64,000 bases of DNA from Plantago elongata. Taxonomy: Eukaryota > Streptophyta > Magnoliopsida > Lamiales > Plantaginaceae. A program made the position numbers and the translations under genes. Below the pieces are notes generated by a model, which saw only the letters and a program-made list of their open reading frames with translations, searched no databases and had not been told where the DNA came from. Where the stretch lies: the NCBI GenBank assembly GCA_036897095.1, contig JAYMSP010000083.1:26150-90149 (forward strand), written 5' to 3'. Below, piece by piece: positions 10,467-21,983 of this stretch (position 1 is the stretch's first letter; every line of letters starts with the position of its first letter).

Positions 10467-12360
10467 TCATTGACTATCATCGTATGGGTGACGGCTACGT
10501 TGGCTCATGTGCTCCATCATCTTTCTCATCTCAGCTATCTCTCGCTCTACTTTGGCCTCGTGTGTCTCAAACTTGTTATGTAGAGAATCAAAGCTAGCTG
10601 CACATTTCTTTCCTAGACTCCCCACTCCGTAAACCCGACCTTTCTCGTATGGTGGGTTCACCTCAAGGAAGATACGGTCATGCGCCTCAATGGACAACTC
10701 CACAATCTCTGTCCTATCATCGATCCTCCTCTGCACCTCAGATTTCAATATTTAGGATACTCGTATAAGTAAAACTTCTATTTGTTACAGTTGAAATTAA
10801 AAAAATAAGTATGAAATTGTAAAGAAAGAAATATTGTACCGCTATCTGCTCGACCATGCCGTCTACCCAAACACCTCCCTTCGACTTCCCCTTCGTCATC
10901 TCTTGAAGAAGTGTGCGCAGTTCCTTAGCCAGTTGTTGTACAAACATGACGAATCAAGTTATAATCGTTAATTTGTGAATTATATTCAAACAACAAATCA
11001 ATAAAATACGAAAAGTGAATAGATTAGATGGAAGTAAAAATAATACAATACTTACTGACATCACTTCATCTGTAACAACAGCGCGAGACTAGTAGTGATG
11101 CCTGGCGGTGCCTTTCCCATCTCGCAGCTCAGTTAGCTGGTTCTGTTGATTCTTGTAGGAGGTGTCTTGCACGTAGGTATCCTGCCAGTAGGTTTCCCAC
11201 TATTGCCACTGCTCCGGAGTCAAGTGATCTGGCTTTTTAGGCCGACGTCTCTTCATGTCGTGGACATAACACTTGTACTGGTTTGAATCTAGACGCTCAA
11301 AGACAGGCCACATCGAACTCACTATTCGATTGGGAATGTAGAACTTTTTCTACATCAATTTCATCCAGACAAATCATCAATTCAAATGCTATCATACAAA
11401 TAACATATCACCAAGTCAAAGAAACACAATGGTGACTAACATATCACCAAAGTTAAGTGGCTAACATACCACAAATACAAACAGTCTTACAATTAACTAA
11501 TACAATGGTGACTAACATATCATCCAAGTTAAGTGGCTAACACACCACACATGCAAAGAGTCCTACAATTTACTAACATGTACGATGACTAACATATCAC
11601 CCAAGTTCAGTCATTTAACAAACATATCATGAAAACAAATTTGAGAAATTAAAACATGAGACTTTAAGTGAAAATGCTTACCTGAGCTCGTCAAAGTAGA
11701 AATGCTTGGTCGCATCACTCAGCGTTGACCACTTCTCTCCTCCTTCACCGGGCTTCTCCATTCGGGTCTTGATGATCTTAGTCAACTCCCCATACACATT
11801 CTTAGGCCAAAACATGCACATATCAATGAATCAAATGCTTATTACTAGTAAATGAGAAAGTCATTTCATTTATACGCAATTATCATCTATGTATTTTCAC
11901 AAGAATAAATACTTCTTATCCGGGCTGTTAATGAACATAACAGGCCTTCCTTAGTACTTGGCTCTGTCTACTATCTCTAGCCCATAAGGGCAGCCATCAC
12001 GGGGAACTCCTCTAAATCAGGAGATGTAGACACGCTCTCACCACCCGAACCAGGTGGGGTCTGGCTGACATGAGTGTCGCCCTGACTGCTCCTACCACCA
12101 ATGGCATCGAGTGGGGGACTAATACCACTCGGTCTGTCGCCACTCTGGGTCCCACTAGTCTTGGGGAGACGGTATGTACACTTCCTATGGCGCGGCATCT
12201 GAAAGAGAAATTGACAATGCAAAAGAAAATTGTATTAGTACAAGATATAACTAGAAATGGTGAAGTAAACCATAAACATTGCATAAGAAAAACACATGTT
12301 AGGATATTCAACAAAAACCGTGAAATATAGAAAACACATACCCTCTTCCTCGTCGCCATT
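10467..12360 (-). pseudogene. CACTA second gene (plant transposase 24 type), fragmentary
   Basis: Read on the minus strand, pieces in order are: 12360-11977 (a short leader, then MPRHRKCTYRLPK with a Ser/Gly/Pro-rich linker and EEFPVMAALMG); about 11810-11690 (NVYGELTKIIKTRMEKPG, then ATKHFYFDEL); about 11350-11090 (KFYIPNRIVSSMWPVFERL, then TPEQWQ, a TAG, WETYWQDTYVQDTSYKNQQN); 10947-10830; and 10748-10467 (GRVYGVGSLGKKCAAS followed by a charged heptad-like C-terminus). The HFYFDEL...YIPN order and the G(K)GRVYG(V)G(S)LG motif fit the plant En/Spm Transposase_24 family, which is the regulatory DNA-binding partner of the transposase. A stop in the third piece makes it non-functional as it stands. 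Gaps between pieces may be introns. The exon limits are approximate. Confidence 0.65.
11431..11610. repeat. 77-bp tandem repeat inside the CACTA element
   Basis: Units start at 11431, 11508 and 11585 with GTGACTAACATATCA or a one-base variant. The first two are full length (77 bp) and the third is partial. They lie between coding pieces of the CACTA second gene, most likely in an intron. Confidence 0.85.
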
Positions 12361-12562
12361 AGTTAAATCTTTATATTCATTGTCATTTAGTTGTACGTAT
12401 TAATTAGTTGCATGTACGTGATTTCTAGCTGTATCACCAGCAGACTCTCCTTGATACGAGTTGGTAATAAATTTGTCTTTGTGAATATACTTTATCCTGA
12501 AGTGTGCTCGTATATGTATAGCAGCTAACCAGTCCGCCTTGTCTCGTTTCATGCTTGGATAT

Positions 12563-13200
12563 TCAAAGAAAATGACCTGGCTTGCCTGGAGGCAGGTTGT
12601 AAGGTGTTAACATCACTGGCCAACAAGAGTACTTGCGGTCTTTTCCAAACGGATTAAACCCGTCCGTGCAAACCCCGAGACGTACATTTCTAGGCTTAGC
12701 TGCAAACTCTGAAAATGTTTTATCGAACTCCTTCCATGTTGGCGAGTTTGATGGGTGCTCCATTATACCAGCAACATCCGCCTCCCTAACTCTCTCCTTG
12801 TGCCACCGCATTTTATCAGCACAAGCGTTTGAAATGAACAACCTCTTCGGACGAGGTGCTAGAGGGAAGTACCACATTTTCTTATGGGGAAGAATTTTCT
12901 TTTGGCTTTTGATTGAGGCAAACTCCTTATAACGCTTGTAAGGAGCTTTGCCACAGAACTTGCATTCCAATAGATTTTCATCCTAGCCCCAGTAGATCAT
13001 GCACATTTCCGGACAACAATTATGATTTCCATAGGCAACCCCATTCCCCGCAACTTCTTCTTCGCCTGATAAAAGTTACTTGGAACTAGATTTAGGTAAG
13101 GTGTTAGCTTCTTCATTAGATGTACCCATTGATCGAAGCTCGCTTCAGATTGATGACCATCACTCTTACAAGCAATTAGCCGAGCCAACAAAGACAACTC
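12563..13200 (-). pseudogene. CACTA TNP2-type transposase remnant
   Basis: Reading from 13200 down, the protein shows ELSLLARLIACKSDGHQS, then NFYQAKKKLRGMGLPMEI, then a CMIYWG segment followed by a TAG (near 12984) and DENLLECKFCGKAPYKRYKE. The KKMWYFPLAPRPKRLF region follows, then the hallmark NVRLGVCTDGFNPFG near 12680-12630 and YSCWPVMLTPYNLPP near 12615-12575. These are consecutive N-terminal blocks of TNP2/Transposase_21, the catalytic subunit of CACTA elements. Homology ends abruptly after NLPP, before the rest of the catalytic region, and joins unrelated sequence. The gene is therefore a 5' fragment with an internal stop. Confidence 0.85.
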
Positions 13201-13202
13201 AA

Positions 13203-13478
13203 TATTTTATTCCATCAGTTCTTTCTAAAGATTTACTTTTTTTATATTTTGTAAGATTCTTTTATTCAGTTTACCGTTTCATTTTTTAGAAATTCACAAT
13301 CTCCAATTAATTATAAACTTTTTACTCACTCTCTTTTACAAATTGTCTATTTTCTCTACAGATCTCTTGCTTTTTACCACTTACTCAATATTTTATTAAA
13401 GTATTTAAAACTCACCTAAAGTCAAATGAGAAACCTTGTAAAGATCAAAAGTAATAGTACATAGTCACATTTTATCAT
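13203..13478. mobile_element. Stowaway-like element at the broken end of the CACTA
   Basis: From about 13203 (ATTCCATCAGTTCTTTCTAA, a degraded CTCCCTCCGTTC start) to about 13478 (GTCAAATGAGAAACCTTGTA followed by AAGATCAAAAGTAATAGTA, a degraded GGAGGGAGTA end) the sequence has the internal order of a Stowaway element. It begins within a few bases of where TNP2 homology ends. The ends are diverged, so the call is moderate. Confidence 0.5.
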
Positions 13479-13479
13479 C

Positions 13480-15054
13480 ATCGATTATGATTACAATTTT
13501 AACCACAATAAAATTTTTCAAATACACATTAAATCTTTTTTCTTTTTTAAAACAGTTAAAATTACAATTACTTTAATCATATACCAACACCTATTTACCT
13601 CCTAAAACACCTTGACTCCTCCAGGAATCGAATTTTACATTTTCTCCTTATCACTCCAAATTCATTTTACTGTACAACTTTATGCCTTTTAAAAAGAAGC
13701 ATATCAAATAATTTCTACCTAATTGGATTGTGATTCTCTCAAATGAACCACTAGTTAATTATTTAATAGAATACTAGGAGTTGTTTGTCATACCGCTGTA
13801 GCGACTTTTTTTCCACTGAAATTGAATATTTTATACATAAAAAATTCAATTTAAATGCGGATTGTGTAATAATAATTGGATAAGAGGGGCAAAGAAAGAG
13901 AAGAGGGAAGCAGGGAAGATATCAAAGCATTGGTTGAAGTAGGGTAAAGTTTGACGTGAAGGGAAGAGAAAATAAAAATGAATGAATTGGGCTAGGTGGG
14001 GTGCAAACCGCAAAAGAAATTAAATTAAGAAAGAAACAAGTATTAAAAGGCTGGAAATTGGACCCATGCTATCCCTGTCGGACAAGAGGGAACGGATTAT
14101 TTCAACGTCTCGCTCGCTCCCATGCGACAACCACTAATGCACGCCATACCACACCATTCTAACCCCTCCTAGTCCCGCCGAGTAGATTATAGGCGTATAA
14201 AATCGAGTCGGTCAATCATTAATTAACTGATAAATAAACACTTCATAACATAGGAATTAATGTTAACAATTAATGCTTTCATGTGTATATGAGGAAAAAA
14301 TTTAATAAGCTAATTATATATTACAATATCCTAACCAGAACTACCTTATAACTCCATATCTCAACCACCTTAAAAACTATAATTTTCAATTCTAATTTTA
14401 CTGGTCATAAGTTCACACAATTGTTTAGAGATTACTTTACATATAATTTCTTTGAACTCGTCAAAAAATTACAATTATACCAACTTCACTATAACTCTGT
14501 AAGATATATATAATTATTCGGTATCATAAACGGTAAGCATGTATGAGCGACTGAGAAATTCTGTATACATGATTATTAATTGTTCACTTCATTAAAATAA
14601 ATATGTTTTAAAAGTGACGAGAATTTTTTCCTTCTTTATATAGTTCATGTATGATTGAATAGATAGAATACAAACCTAGTGCAGATTTGAGATTTGGGAA
14701 TTTCTTAGCAACATGCCACCATATGATATCAAGACAACTACTAAACTGGAAGGTGTCATAGTACATGCTATATGCATGTAGCAAGGATATATGTATGTAG
14801 ATATTATAGAGTGGGAGTGAATTGAGTACACCGTACAAAGCCACTTGGGGTGTGTGTAAATATAAATGTGCTATTTTGTCTTTGGGACCATAGTGGATTT
14901 GATTCGTGGGTGAAGAAGGTGATGAATGTGAATGTTGATTTGATTTGTGGGTGGAGAACGTGATGGGTGTGAAATGAACAGGTATGAAGGTTTTTCATAG
15001 AATTAGAGTTAAATTCGTTTAAATGGTGAGAAATTATAAATATGTAGTGATTAA
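13480..15054. other. intergenic DNA; one degraded MITE piece
   Basis: I see no gene. The segment 13780-13870 (GTTGTTTGTCATACCGCTGT and an AATTGAATATTTTATACAT stretch) resembles the start of the MITE family at 15055 and 57519 without a clear far end. Purine-rich DNA follows at 13870-14045. A C-rich patch (14100-14175) has no coding signal. Confidence 0.5.
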
Positions 15055-15174
15055 GTCCCTGTTTGTTATACCGTTAGAGTGTCCATCTCCCCACTCAAAT
15101 CGAATATTGTGTACACAAAAAAAAGATCAACTTCAACTGAAAAAGACCACTCAAATTCTAAACCAATCAGTCTC
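15055..15174. mobile_element. Tourist-like MITE, about 120 bp
   Basis: The element is flanked by TAA on both sides (15052-15054 and 15175-15177). It starts GTCCCTGTTTGTTATACCG and ends CTAAACCAATCAGTCTC. It is closely similar along its length to 57519-57633 (shared blocks GTTTGTTA, CCACTCAAATTCTA and CCAATCAG), so both are copies of one family. AT-rich sequence after it (to about 15425) ends in a TTCAATTACAATTGAATTTC palindrome. Confidence 0.7.
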
Positions 15175-15689
15175 TAAATTATAGTAGGGTTATTATTATT
15201 AATATTTAGTATAAAATTGTAATTATATAATGAAAAATTGATGAATAGTGACTAAATTATAGTGAAGAATCGATAAATAATGATTAAATTGTAGTTGAAT
15301 TGATAAATTGAGTTGTAATTTAATTATGAAGAAATAAATAAATACTGAATTATAGTTATATGTCAAACACAAATGAATGAAACTTCAATTACAATTGAAT
15401 TTCAATTCTCGTCCAAACGAGTACATAGACGTAGTAGTTATGTAAAATAAACATATTCATTATATCAAATATAAATTAATATTCTTAATTTATTTTTAGA
15501 AATCTATTTATAAAAGAGTTTTAATCAGTATCTATTCACTACATGAAATTTCTACTGCATTATAATTGACATATAATTTTTAATTAAATAAGAAAATAGA
15601 TGTTCATTTTCATGAAATATGTATATAACTTAAGCATAAAAGTAACATGATTCATTTTTAATTAACTATGAAATGTTTTTGACAACGAA

Positions 15690-15750
15690 GTGTAACTTAG
15701 TAGGTAAGTCACTTCTCCTAAATTAATAGATCGGGAGTTCAAATCATCTT
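15690..15750 (+). mobile_element. tRNA-derived SINE-like promoter (A and B boxes)
   Basis: ACTTAGTAGGTAAGTC (about 15694-15709) resembles a pol III A box and GAGTTCAAATC (15735-15745) a B box. The spacing of roughly 30 bases is normal for tRNA-derived SINEs. There is no tRNA cloverleaf, so it is not a tRNA gene. The 3' tail is unclear. Confidence 0.5.
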
Positions 15751-16093
15751 TGTTGTTTAAAATAATAAATTATGAGATGCTTTTATTTTATTTTTGGTAA
15801 TTTATGAGTTTATGTGGGATAATACATAACAAACAAAATATATATATACACTTATTACCTTTTTTTTATCATTATCTTCACATTTCACATATCTTTTACT
15901 TTTTATATAATACCCATCAACTTTTATCATCTACTTACAACATACTATCTTATTTTATTTATTTAAAATTCATAAAATATTCAAATGGTAAACTTTGTAA
16001 AATACAGTATTTTATATACTCTGATTGGAATATATACTCGTCTTATTTCAGTTTGCACTCACCGTTGATTATGAATAAATATAAAAGGGTCAC

Positions 16094-16175
16094 GACGTTT
16101 GTAGCCGAGTGGCAAGCTGAGACACCCCGTAATCATGAAGTCACGGGTTCGATTCATCCAAAAGGGTAATTATAT
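16094..16175 (+). mobile_element. tRNA-derived SINE-like sequence or tRNA relic
   Basis: TAGCCGAGTGG (16102-16112) matches a pol III A box and GGTTCGATTC (16146-16155) a B box, about 33 bases apart. The acceptor and anticodon stems do not form a tRNA, so this is a SINE head or a tRNA-derived relic. It lies 0.4 kb from a similar sequence at 15690. Confidence 0.5.
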
Positions 16176-17845
16176 TATTTCAATATAGATTGGTGGTGAT
16201 TTGCATATTGAATCGATTGATAAATACGTCTTGTTCAACAATTGTAATTGTAATTTTATATTTCATGTTAATTAATAAAAAAATAAAAAAATATAAAATA
16301 TTAATAAATAATAAAATTTGAAATGTTATGTTAATAAGAAATGGGTCACACAGCCACCCCACCTACCGTTGATACGTCCCGATCAACCTATGTACGGACC
16401 CGACCCTCTTCCTTTTCATCTCCACTCCTCGCTCACTCAGCCACCCTTGGAGGCTTGGAGCACTAGTTATAATTATGGGAGTCCTATTTGAATTAATTAT
16501 TTTTCTTATCTATTCTCTTTCATCAATTTTATCAATTCTCTTTCATCAATTTTATATATATATATATATATATAAAAAAAAGTATATATAGTTAGATATA
16601 ATAAGAATTATAATTCAATAATAATTTTAAGTACTAACATTAAGAAGTTCTAATCTACTTATACTTTTAATACTATTTAATTGTTTGATTTCAAATTTAA
16701 AATAAAAAATATAAAACATTGAACTTGTTCAATTTTCAGGTTAATTAAAATGCTATGACTCAATTTCAAATTTGTAATCGTATAAAACTCTCCCTTCATT
16801 TGAACAATTCCTAAAAAATTTAAATCAATAAATTTATTATGTATCTTTTATTAAAAATAAGCCTCCTATACGCTTATGAAAAAAAGTAAAATCTCTCTAA
16901 AAATATCATAGGAGCTCATTTGAAATATATTTTAGAGTAAATACATAAAATACCTACCACCCTTATCCTTGTCTTGTCGTTCGAAATTATAATAATGTAT
17001 CTAATTAAACAGTATTTAGCCTGTTAGGATTATCCTTGTCTTGTTGTTCAAAATTATAATAAATGTATCCAATTAAACAGTATTTTGGCCGTTAGGATGT
17101 TACAATGCCCATCGTGGAGTATCATCGTCATATCAAATTTGAGACCAGTCCTACACACTTTATATCATTTGATTGACAAGTTTTTCACGATGAAAATCAA
17201 AAAATTTGTTCATCTACGGGGAAAATATTTTTTTATCAAACTTCACATTCGTCATTCAATTCATATCCGCAATATCAAATTGGGACTCATATAACATTAA
17301 CACCACAATGGAGTTTTTTTTTTTTTTTTTTGAAACATCTAAATATATTACGATCTCAAAATCCACAAATACAAGAGCATGAGACATTAAAAACAAAATT
17401 ATTGTTCTGTGAAGAGAGTCATTCACTGATTAGTACTTAAACGCTTTTATGGATCATCAATAATCTAATTAATTAATGATTTTATTGTTAAATGAGCAAT
17501 GATTAGATTTTAGAATATCTATTTCGCTAGTATTTTTTATCGCACCATCGACCAAAACTAGCACTGTTTATGCTATAGTAGAATTTTGTATGTGTGTATG
17601 TATATATATATAATTTTTTGTGGACTTCGTTTCCACCAAATAAACATTTTGGCGTTGACTCTTTGGTTCATGAAGCATGATAATAGACAACTCAAACTTT
17701 ATAAAAGTTGTGAAGTAAACAAAAATTGGAAATTGAGTACACTCGTCGTTTAGAATGTGGTGATGCAACTAATATATTTGGGATGCTAGTGAATAGTTAG
17801 AGGACTACTATGGTCTACGCTAGTAGAACTATTGGTAATGTATTC
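16176..17845. other. intergenic AT-rich DNA
   Basis: No gene was recognised. It contains a C-rich patch at 16370-16460, a TA run at 16554-16575, and a near-duplicate pair (16972-17033 and 17034-17097, sharing TTATCCTTGTCTTGT and AATTAAACAGTATTT). A T-run at 17313-17332 could be the poly(A) tail of a minus-strand retroposon, but no body is recognisable. Confidence 0.5.
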
Positions 17846-18102
17846 GGGGCAGATTGGCATGCGACTTAAATGTTCCGATTTAAATGTCTGAATAGTGATT
17901 GAAATTGTAGTGGAATTGTTAAAATTGTGTTTGGCATAGAATTGTAATTGAATAGGGTATTATAGGTTTGTTATATAAGTAGAGAAAAATATTGCTACTG
18001 TAGAGCCATTTCGATCTTCGGTATTTAAATGTCATAACAAACACAAAATTCTCAAGTAACATCCAAATGGACAGGACATTTGGATGATACTCCAATTAGC
18101 CC
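17846..18102. mobile_element. diverged Tourist-like MITE, about 257 bp
   Basis: The left end GGGGCAGATTGGCATG and the right end CCAATTAGCCC form imperfect inverted repeats matching the 9534 element (GGGGCTGATTGGCATG). Shared internal TTAAATGTC motifs support the same family. No target duplication is clear. Confidence 0.55.
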
Positions 18103-18887
18103 AACTCTTTTTCAGGTATGTGTATATATATACATACACACACTCATAAATCGTTGTAATTTTAAAATGGAATCCAATTTGTAACCTATCTAATGTTGCA
18201 CCACTCTAAAAGTCGCATTTCGAGATAGGCGTGCCATCCGTACTCGGTTCTTTTATCTTTGTTTGTATTCCTAAACACTTTCCCCTTTTGCCCAATGTTC
18301 TTTTTTCTAATCATGCTTGATGATTTCTCCTTGAATAAATTATCATAAATCTAGCAATATACGGAATAGTGATTGATAAGTTTGGTCCATTGCAACTTTT
18401 ATGATGGTGGATTATCAATTTTGTTGAATTCACTTAATTTCTCAATTCAAATTGATTGTCACGAAAATTTAATTGTAGAAAATTTTTATAATTTAAATTT
18501 CAATTTGAAGTCACGAATAAGATGATTGGATGTGATGTATGCATACATCACAAACATAAGAGATTTAACGAGACCTATTAATACTATTGGTTTATTAATT
18601 AATACTATTGATTTATTGATAATATATATCAACGTAAATGTATTACTCTTGATAGATACATGAGCCTTGACATATAGAGGAGATTTGGACTTTAAACACA
18701 TAATTAGCTCCTCAATTGATGATGCGGAAACTCAGACTCATGGAGGATAAGCCAACTCGACATTTTAAGTTTAAGTTGATTCGTCATGAATAGGCGTAGT
18801 TTAGGGTGACTCGTTTAAATTTTAATTTTAACACTATACTAAGCATATGGCACACCACCTCATAAATATGGTATATTATTAAAATAG
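18103..18887. other. intergenic AT-rich DNA, no gene seen
   Basis: The longest open frame (18486-18701, minus) has no recognisable features. A short direct repeat (TTAATACTATTG followed by TTTATT) lies at 18578-18620. Confidence 0.5.
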
Positions 18888-18889
18888 TA

Positions 18890-19097
18890 CTTCCTCTGTT
18901 CCGCTAGAAATTGAACAATCCGAAACAATTTTTCATTTATAAAAATAATTTCACAATATAACTCGATTTTAATCACATATTATAGATCACCCATGTATTT
19001 TTATATCTCAAACTCATTCTTAACGATATACTATACATTTTTCTTTAAAAAACGTATAAAATTAAATTGTTTCATTATTAACGGGATGGATGGAGGA
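18890..19097. mobile_element. Stowaway MITE, about 208 bp
   Basis: TA at 18888-18889 is followed by CTTCCTCTGTTCCGC. The other end reads GGGATGGATGGAGG (19083-19096) and TA follows at 19098-19099. The Stowaway-type terminal repeats and TA target are both present. Confidence 0.75.
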
Positions 19098-19242
19098 TAC
19101 CGTACTGAATTTTTTTTATAAAGAACGTCACTAGTTGTACTACGCTGGAGATGATATGTTGTGATATTTGATGGTGAGGTTAGGTTTTAGATGGTGGGCG
19201 CCAATGTTAATGGATGTGTTATGAGTTGCGGATTCCATTGCC

Positions 19243-19354
19243 GTGAGGAAACCTCATTATCCTCATTTAAACTATTCTCGACTTGAAATAACAGTTTTGT
19301 GAGGAACCCTCATTATTCTCATTTAAACTATTCTCGACTTGAAATAGCAGTTTA
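19243..19354. repeat. tandem duplication, 56 bp x 2
   Basis: Unit 19243-19298 is repeated at 19299-19354 with a few substitutions. Both contain CATTTAAACTATTCTCGACT followed by TGAAATA. Confidence 0.93.
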
Positions 19355-20808
19355 ATAATCTCTTCCCAAACCTTGTCATACACATAAACTAATCAAGTTG
19401 GGTTATACTTATGATAATCATGCATGATATGAATGGAAGTCACGTGGTTGGGAGATATATATCCCGCACACAATTGATAGTGAGCTACTAGAATTAGTCT
19501 AATATTGAGATTTGAGAGGCATCTTAATTATACTAATTTGTAGTGTCACCATGATGTGTTCATCACTTATTTTATTATTTAATGCTGTCCTCTAGATTGA
19601 GAATGGAAATAGTATACACTATTCAACTAGCTAGCATAGCTACTCACTCATTCTTTGACCAGCCAGGCCCTAAAAGAGTGAATCAAAAGAATAATAAATA
19701 CATCTACTAAAAGTTTGTTATATGTATATGCATGCCTTCAACTTCTTAGACTACTAGGCTCTATTTATGACTATTAACGGAATTTTCAACTTCCATCATT
19801 ATTTTCATTTTTTATTTATATTTAATGTTGAATTATCTAGAATATAAATTTATTGAACTCAACTGGTAAATATACTAGTAAAAATGTATCTAGACATGTG
19901 CGAAGAAAAATGTGATTTTTGAATAAATGCCTCATAATCTTTTGGCCTTTTGGGTCTATATGATGTTTTCATGAACTCCATCACAATAAAAAACGAAGTT
20001 CGATATACTAAAATCGTATGTGAACTACTATTATTCATCATATTAACAGATTGTCGTGGACGTATTAATTTTTGTTAGTTATCTTTATACAACTAGTTTT
20101 ACTTATCAATTATATAACTGAAAGAATATCTTCCCTTCCCTTGAGCTTGCTTAGTAGGGAAGAGGTTGTGGCACATGATTTGGGGTTCTTTATATTTTGA
20201 AAACACTAGTCACTATACCTAACATCACTTAAGCATGTGATCTTCAATTATTTAGCCATGGATTTTTGGTTGGAGATGGATTACGTTTGGAAGTATGAAG
20301 CAAATACCTTGGTCCACCAATTTTGATTTGATTATAAAAGTATTGATGATGATGAAGTTGTCATTTCAATTCAGATGTAAAAATATGGTACAAAGAACCG
20401 AACAAGATATATGGAGTAGAAAACAAAACAAATTAAGGTACAAATATCATAATACTTTGTATCATGTAAATGTGGTCACGAGGATATGCATCATATCATC
20501 CAAGTTGTTCAACTACTACATTTCCCTTCTGGTGATTTAATTTCAGATATGACCACACCGGACCAAACACATACACAACACCCACACCCTCTTCACCAGT
20601 TCACCTTGTGATGTGCTCACCAACAGCTATACCACAGTCGGAGATACAGACGCGGTCGGAGTCGAGGCTAAATTTTCAAATTCGCAAACTTCATTGTACA
20701 TTATGTTTAGATCTTGATACGATTAATTTTAGATCCTACCTGATCATCAATTTATTAAAATATAGAGTTGTAGAGAAAGTAGAAAAGACCATAATTGTAG
20801 ATATGTAT
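19355..20808. other. intergenic DNA, no gene seen
   Basis: Short frames only (for example 19859-20041 minus and 20295-20540 plus) with no domain or splice support. No repeats are evident. Confidence 0.5.
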
Positions 20809-20811
20809 TTA

Positions 20812-20921
20812 GGTTGTGTTATCTTTAATTAAAATTTATTAAATTGAATTTAACTAAACTAAAATATAAATTATATCTAGGTTGAACTGAACTTAACTGG
20901 ATATAATTTGAAAACACAGCC
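20812..20921. mobile_element. Tourist-like MITE, 110 bp, AACTGAA family
   Basis: GGTTGTGTTATC at the left and GAAAACACAGCC at the right are 12-bp inverted repeats with mismatches. Both sides have TTA (20809-20811 and 20922-20924). Internal TTGAACTGAACTTAACTG ties it to the 4536-4767 element, so this family has at least two copies with visible TSDs. Confidence 0.8.
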
Positions 20922-20924
20922 TTA

Positions 20925-21660
20925 CTCACCTCTACAGTGACCCAGTATGTGTCTAATCACGACTTGTAACAAATATGTCAAATCCAACAGCTGTATCCTT
21001 TCAATAATTTTCCATCCATTGCTTGCTCCAAATGGCACAAACACCCTCCTTTTTCTGTTATCCCATTCCTATCCCTACATGCTCCTTTTCTACCTTCTAT
21101 TTATAACTTTTATTCTTTCCCTTTTAAAATCTTCATTACATTTTATTTTTGGGTGCCCTCTTATTTTCCAAAATCTTCATGCATGTGCTTGCACATACTA
21201 ACTCATAGTTGGATGGAGAACCACAACCAAGATTTCAGGTGGGGAACTTTATACATAAATATCTTAATTCCTAGAGTTTAAACAAAATTTCGTAATATTT
21301 CCTATCAACAAAACTTTAAATTATAGGGACCATGTGACACAACAAAACACTCTCAGTTTTAAACATATGATATAATGACACACTCACTTAATTATTTAAA
21401 AGATGATAAATTATGAAGCGAAAGTGTAATTTGTACCGAATAAATCAGTGTAGCGAATGAGAGTTAGTGGCACAGTACAAAAGAAATTGCAACATGTGAG
21501 TTTGATTCTGTGACTATTCCAAATTCACACAATGGTTTCCCTTTTCCTTCCTGTCTCTATATTTTCCTGTTAAATTGAAGATCTTCTTTTTTGTTTAGTT
21601 TACTAGACTAGATGAATCAAGTGTCCAATTCCACAGTACACATTTCATTTCATTTTCATT
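20925..21660. other. upstream region of the GRF gene
   Basis: AT-rich DNA without repeats that I recognise. It probably contains upstream regulatory sequence of the GRF gene, but no specific site can be supported. Confidence 0.4.
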
Positions 21661-21983
21661 TTGTAGTATATATACAAGTGTATGGTATGTGAACATACCA
21701 TTGTAGAACAGTACACAGTAATACTCACATTGTGTTTTTTGTCACAACCCTTTCAGACAGCAAGCAATACTTCTCTCTTCTTCTTCTTCTTCTACTTCTC
21801 TCTCCAATTATTTTTCATTTGACAAACATCAAACTCACTAAACAAATTCTCCTTTTCAACTCTGCTTAACCAAACATAGCTCAAAATAGTTTCCAAAAGG
21901 ATGCTCCCTTTACTCCATCATCACATTCATTCTGCTCTTTTCTAGATTAATTAGCTGCTTTCTTGCAAACACTGTTAATCTCT
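21660..21983 (+). promoter_or_regulatory. GRF core promoter and 5' leader
   Basis: TATATATA at 21667-21674 is a likely TATA box, placing transcription start near 21700 and giving a leader of about 280 nt. The leader has a CT-rich stretch (TCTTCTTCTTCTTCTTCTAC near 21776-21800), common in plant 5' UTRs. The start site is inferred from spacing only. Confidence 0.5.

Larger units (their letters stand above)
9897..13200 (-). mobile_element. CACTA (En/Spm) transposon, decayed
   Basis: CACTACAAAAAA at 9897-9908 is the diagnostic CACTA terminus. It is followed by about 340 bp of subterminal repeats built from CCGTCGTTAG and TAACGACGGA in both orientations (9915-10240), the type of site that the element's DNA-binding protein recognises. 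Internal remnants of both classic genes are on the minus strand: a TNP2-type transposase (12560-13200) and a TNP1/Transposase_24-type protein (10467-12360). The other terminus (TTTTTTGTAGTG) is not found, and recognisable sequence stops near 13200, where a Stowaway-like element starts. Seen: terminus, subterminal array, protein remnants. Inferred: a single element that lost its 5' end or was split. Confidence 0.85.

Noticed and set aside
11431-11610. Centromeric or satellite DNA
   Set aside because: Only two full 77-bp units and a partial one, inside a transposon, so it is a local duplication.
12012-12330. Overlapping plus- and minus-strand frames of 86-115 codons
   Set aside because: Only the minus-strand frame containing MPRHRKCTYRLPK fits the CACTA second gene. 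The others overlap it in alternative frames.
16094-16175. Functional tRNA gene
   Set aside because: A and B boxes are present but the acceptor, D and anticodon stems do not form, so I call it SINE-like.
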